Made by a program: the position numbers and the translations under genes
Notes under the pieces: model-generated
The model's input: the letters and a program-made list of their open reading frames with translations, nothing else
What the model was told of the DNA's origin: nothing
The model's database searches: none
From: Gallionella sp. UBA4737
GTDB taxonomy: Bacteria > Pseudomonadota > Gammaproteobacteria > Burkholderiales > Gallionellaceae
Reading direction: 5' to 3'
DNA: 8,199 nucleotides
Assembly (NCBI GenBank): GCA_002403995.1
Contig: DHIV01000132.1
Location: 1 to 8,199, forward strand
Shown here: positions 5,065-8,199 of the stretch, piece after piece
How the letters are laid out: each line of letters starts with the position of its first letter
Numbering within the stretch: the first letter of the stretch is position 1

Positions 5065-6525
5065 ATGCGCATCATTCAAAAAGCACTAACCTTTGACGAC
5101 GTCCTGCTCGTTCCTGCCTATTCCAATGTGTTGCCGCGCGAAGTCAGCCTGCGCACGCAGCTTACCCGCAACATCGATCTGAACATCCCGCTGTTGTCCG
5201 CGGCGATGGATACCGTCACCGAGACTCGCCTGGCGATCGCGCTGGCGCAGGAGGGCGGCATCGGCATCATCCACAAGAACATGTCGTCCGAGGCGCAAGC
5301 CGCCAAGGTCGCCAAGGTCAAGCGCTTTGAAAGCGGCGTGGTCAAGGATCCCATCACCATCACGCCGGACATGACGGTGCGCAGCGTGATCGGCTTGACG
5401 CGCCAGCACAAGATTTCCGGTTTGCCGGTGGTGCAGGGCAAGCTGGTGGTTGGCATCGTCACCAATCGCGACCTGCGCTTCGAGAACAACCTGGACCAGC
5501 CGATCAAGAACATCATGACGCCGCGCGAACGGCTGATCACCGTCAAGGAGAACGCCAGCCTGGAGGAGGCTCGCAGCCTGATGCACAAGCATCGTATCGA
5601 GCGCGTGCTGGTGGTCAACGATGCGTTCGAGTTGCGCGGTTTGATGACAGTCAAGGACATCCTGAAATCCAACGAACACCCCATCGCCTGCAAGGACAGC
5701 TTCGGTCATCTGCGTGTCGGCGCGGCGGTCGGCGTGGGCGAGGGCACGGACGAGCGTGTCGTGTTGCTGGCCGAGGCAGGTGTGGACGTGATCGTGGTGG
5801 ATACCGCGCACGGCCATTCTCAGGGCGTGCTGGATCGCGTCAAGTGGGTCAAGACCCGGTTCCCTCACATAGAGGTGATCGGCGGCAACATCGCCACCGG
5901 CGGCGCGGCAATGGCCTTGCTGGATCACGGCGCGGACGGGGTGAAAGTCGGCATCGGTCCCGGTTCGATCTGCACCACGCGCATCGTCGCGGGTGTCGGC
6001 GTGCCGCAGATCGCCGCGATCCAGAGTGTGGCCAAGGCGTTGCAGGGAACCGGTGTGCCATTGATCGCCGACGGCGGCATCCGCTATTCGGGCGACATCT
6101 CGAAAGCGATTGCGGCGGGTGCGCATACGGTGATGCTCGGCGGATTGTTCGCCGGTACCGAAGAGGCTCCCGGCGAGATCGAATTGTTCCAGGGACGTTC
6201 CTACAAGTCCTATCGAGGCATGGGCAGCCTGGGCGCGATGCAGCAGGGTTCCAGCGACCGTTATTTCCAGGACAACGAAGACAACCAGGACAAACTGGTG
6301 CCGGAAGGCGTGGAAGGACGCGTGCCATACAAGGGCAGCGTACTGGCGGTGATCCATCAACTGATGGGTGGTTTGCGCTCCAGCATGGGCTATCTCGGAT
6401 GTGCGGATATCGCCACCATGCACACCAAGGCCGAGTTCGTCGAGATCACTTCTTCCGGCATACGCGAGTCGCATGTGCATGATGTGCAGATCACCAAGGA
6501 AGCGCCGAATTATCATATTGAGTAG
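5065..6525 (+). CDS. guaB: IMP dehydrogenase
   Basis: The 486-residue length is normal for the bacterial enzyme. It oxidises IMP to XMP with NAD+ in the cytoplasm, the committed step to GMP. Residues 7-18 (LTFDDVLLVPAY) start the barrel and 40-70 contain LSAAMDTVTE. Two CBS domains occupy about 93-205 (D-P-I-T-I-T ... T-N-R-D-L-R ... M-T-V-K-D-I-L) and are known to bind purine nucleotides for regulation. The catalytic loop GIGPGSICTTR gives the nucleophile Cys303. DGGIR (337-341) contacts the substrate phosphate, and GMGSLGAM (385-392) and GVEGRVPYKG (415-424) belong to the IMP site and mobile flap. The end SHVHDVQITKEAPNY is typical. A strong promoter precedes it and guaA follows after 103 bases, so the two are probably co-transcribed. 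Base composition is GC-rich, unlike the region to the left. Confidence 0.98.
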   Translation: MRIIQKALTFDDVLLVPAYSNVLPREVSLRTQLTRNIDLNIPLLSAAMDTVTETRLAIALAQEGGIGIIHKNMSSEAQAAKVAKVKRFESGVVKDPITITPDMTVRSVIGLTRQHKISGLPVVQGKLVVGIVTNRDLRFENNLDQPIKNIMTPRERLITVKENASLEEARSLMHKHRIERVLVVNDAFELRGLMTVKDILKSNEHPIACKDSFGHLRVGAAVGVGEGTDERVVLLAEAGVDVIVVDTAHGHSQGVLDRVKWVKTRFPHIEVIGGNIATGGAAMALLDHGADGVKVGIGPGSICTTRIVAGVGVPQIAAIQSVAKALQGTGVPLIADGGIRYSGDISKAIAAGAHTVMLGGLFAGTEEAPGEIELFQGRSYKSYRGMGSLGAMQQGSSDRYFQDNEDNQDKLVPEGVEGRVPYKGSVLAVIHQLMGGLRSSMGYLGCADIATMHTKAEFVEITSSGIRESHVHDVQITKEAPNYHIE

Positions 6526-6628
6526 TTTTCGGTGCAAGTATCAAGGTGCAAGTGGAATGCGAGCCTGCGTCTTCCGGATCAGATTTACCTGCATTACAGC
6601 TGACTGAAAACTGAAATTTTATCGTCTG
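6526..6628. other. guaB-guaA intergenic spacer with a short direct repeat
   Basis: GGTGCAAGT occurs at 6531-6539 and 6545-6553, a 14-base period, just after the guaB stop. No terminator hairpin with a T run is visible, which supports read-through into guaA. No clear Shine-Dalgarno lies before guaA. Confidence 0.5.
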
Positions 6629-8199
6629 ATGACTCCCATGCCCCACAAAAAAATCCTGATCCTCGATTTCGGCTCTCAATACACCCAGCTGATCGCGCGT
6701 CGCGTGCGTGAAACCCACGTTTACTGCGAACTGCATCCTTACGATGTCGATGTGGGCTTCATCCGTGATTTCAAACCGGCGGGGATCATTCTTTCCGGCG
6801 GGCCGAATTCGGTGACCGAAGGCGATACGCCGCGTGCGCCGCAGATCGTGTTCGAGCTGGGTGTGCCGGTACTGGGTATTTGCTACGGCATGCAGACCAT
6901 GGCCGCGCAGTTGGGCGGTGCGGTCGAAAACGGTCTGGTGCGCGAATTCGGTTATGCGGAGATTCGCGCGCAAGGCCACTCGGCCTTGCTGCGCGATATA
7001 CAGGACAGGACCAACACGCAGGGCCACGGCCTGATCGATGTGTGGATGAGCCACGGCGACAAGGTAACCGCGCTGCCGCCGGGTTTCTCGGTGATCGCCA
7101 GCAACCCCGCCACGCCCATCGCCGGCATGGCGGACGAAGCGCGGCATTTTTACGCGCTGCAATTTCATCCCGAGGTGACTCATACCTATCAGGGCAAGGT
7201 GATGCTGAACCGCTTCGTGCATGATATCTGCGGTTGCGAGCAGGACTGGAACATGCCCGATTACGTCAAGGAAGCGGTGGAAAAGATCCGCGCGCAAGTG
7301 GGCCAGGAGGAAGTCATCCTCGGGCTATCCGGCGGGGTGGATTCCTCGGTGGCGGCGGCGCTGATACACCGCGCCATCGGCGATCAATTGACGTGCGTAT
7401 TCGTGGACAACGGCCTGTTGCGTTTGAACGAGGCAGTCCAGGTGATGCAGACCTTCGCCGAAAATCTCGGCGTGAAAGTGATACACGTCGATGCCAGCAA
7501 GGAATTCCTGCATCATCTGACCGGCGTGTCCGAACCCGAACAAAAGCGCAAGATCATCGGCCGCGAGTTCGTCGAAGTGTTCCAGCGCGAAGCCAAAAAA
7601 CTGCCGAAAGCCAAGTGGCTGGCACAAGGCACGATCTATCCCGACGTGATCGAGTCTGCCGGAGCGAAAACCAAAAAAGCCCACACTATCAAGTCTCACC
7701 ACAACGTCGGCGGCTTGCCGGAAAGTCTGCACCTGAAATTGCTCGAACCGTTGCGCGAGCTGTTCAAGGACGAAGTTCGCGAACTCGGCGTGGCTCTCGG
7801 CCTCCCGCATGACATGGTATATCGCCACCCTTTCCCCGGTCCCGGCCTGGGGGTGCGCATACTCGGCGAAGTGAAGCGCGAGTATGCGGAGCTGTTGCGC
7901 CGCGCCGATGCGATATTCATTGAAGAGCTGCACGCCGCCAGGGATGATGATGGCAAGTCCTGGTACGCGAAAACCTCGCAAGCCTTCGCCGTGTTCCTGC
8001 CGGTCAAGAGCGTCGGTGTGATGGGCGATGGCCGCACCTACGAATGGGTGGTGGCACTGCGCGCGGTTCAGACGCAGGACTTCATGACCGCGCACTGGGC
8101 GCATCTGCCTTACGAACTGCTGGGCAAGGTTTCCAACCGTATCATCAACGAAGTGCGCGGCATCAACCGCGTGGTGTACGACATCTCCGGCAAGCCGCC
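6629..8199 (+). CDS. guaA: GMP synthase (glutamine-hydrolysing), 3' end cut by the window
   Basis: The frame is open from ATG 6629 to the window end: 523 complete codons. The family usually has about 520-525 residues, so only about the last half-dozen are missing. It converts XMP, ATP and glutamine to GMP. With residue 1 at 6629, the class I glutamine amidotransferase domain (about 6-205) shows ILDFGSQYTQLIARR, Cys85 in GICYGMQ, and His180/Glu182 in QFHPEVTHT, which form the catalytic triad. The ATP pyrophosphatase domain follows with the P-loop SGGVDSS (234-240) and the GTIYPDVIES motif. The C-terminal dimerisation domain includes HPFPGPGLGVR and the run ending INRVVYDISGKPP. The in-frame ATG at 6638 gives MPHKKILILDFG and is an equally likely start. 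Neither ATG has a good ribosome binding site. It follows guaB in the usual order. Confidence 0.97.
   Translation, partial: MTPMPHKKILILDFGSQYTQLIARRVRETHVYCELHPYDVDVGFIRDFKPAGIILSGGPNSVTEGDTPRAPQIVFELGVPVLGICYGMQTMAAQLGGAVENGLVREFGYAEIRAQGHSALLRDIQDRTNTQGHGLIDVWMSHGDKVTALPPGFSVIASNPATPIAGMADEARHFYALQFHPEVTHTYQGKVMLNRFVHDICGCEQDWNMPDYVKEAVEKIRAQVGQEEVILGLSGGVDSSVAAALIHRAIGDQLTCVFVDNGLLRLNEAVQVMQTFAENLGVKVIHVDASKEFLHHLTGVSEPEQKRKIIGREFVEVFQREAKKLPKAKWLAQGTIYPDVIESAGAKTKKAHTIKSHHNVGGLPESLHLKLLEPLRELFKDEVRELGVALGLPHDMVYRHPFPGPGLGVRILGEVKREYAELLRRADAIFIEELHAARDDDGKSWYAKTSQAFAVFLPVKSVGVMGDGRTYEWVVALRAVQTQDFMTAHWAHLPYELLGKVSNRIINEVRGINRVVYDISGKP

Noticed and set aside
5086..6537. Minus-strand open frame of 483 codons opposite guaB
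   Set aside because: It mirrors guaB in a GC-rich gene, its product is His/Asp/Arg-rich with no family pattern, and guaB on the plus strand is certain.
6491..8104. Minus-strand open frames opposite guaA (6491-7297 and 7325-8104)
   Set aside because: Both are antisense shadows of the intact guaA coding sequence.

Overview
The window looks like a stretch of a betaproteobacterial chromosome. The guaB and guaA products read like proteobacterial enzymes, and the small DUF2934 and PAS proteins suit the Nitrosomonadales/Gallionellaceae area. That placement is an inference from protein style and was not searched. Two base-composition regimes are visible: a GC-rich housekeeping block on the right (about 5000-8199) and a more AT-rich accessory region on the left (about 1-4900).

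Left, 1-1489: a row of small plus-strand genes. In order they are the C-terminal end of a PAS-domain protein, a 37-residue basic protein with a very good ribosome binding site, a DUF2934 protein, a stand-alone Hpt/CheA-P1-like domain whose phospho-acceptor position is Gln instead of His, and a further small gene cut after 51 codons by an insertion sequence. Short spacings and Shine-Dalgarno sites suggest that at least the last three are co-transcribed.

Middle, 1489-4079: two complete-looking insertion sequences with both transposases on the minus strand. The first (1489-2583) is an IS256-family element of the IS1249 type with perfect 25-bp terminal inverted repeats. Its zinc-ribbon N-terminus is split from the main transposase frame by a run of seven A. 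The second (2848-4079) is an IS30-family element with perfect 26-bp terminal repeats and an intact DDE transposase. Neither has a recognisable target-site duplication. About 260 bases of non-coding remnant lie between them and about 225 bases follow the second one.

Right, 4306-8199: a minus-strand PsiE-family four-helix membrane protein, then a divergent intergenic region with a strong sigma-70-type promoter, then guaB (IMP dehydrogenase) and guaA (GMP synthase). GuaA lacks only about its last half-dozen residues because the window ends. GuaB makes XMP from IMP and GuaA aminates XMP to GMP, so the pair forms the guanine nucleotide branch of purine synthesis.

I do not see a clear new defence or mobile system. 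The points most worth a second look are the degenerate Hpt protein in its small signalling gene row, the split transposase with a Shine-Dalgarno hairpin, and the missing target duplications at both insertion sequences.
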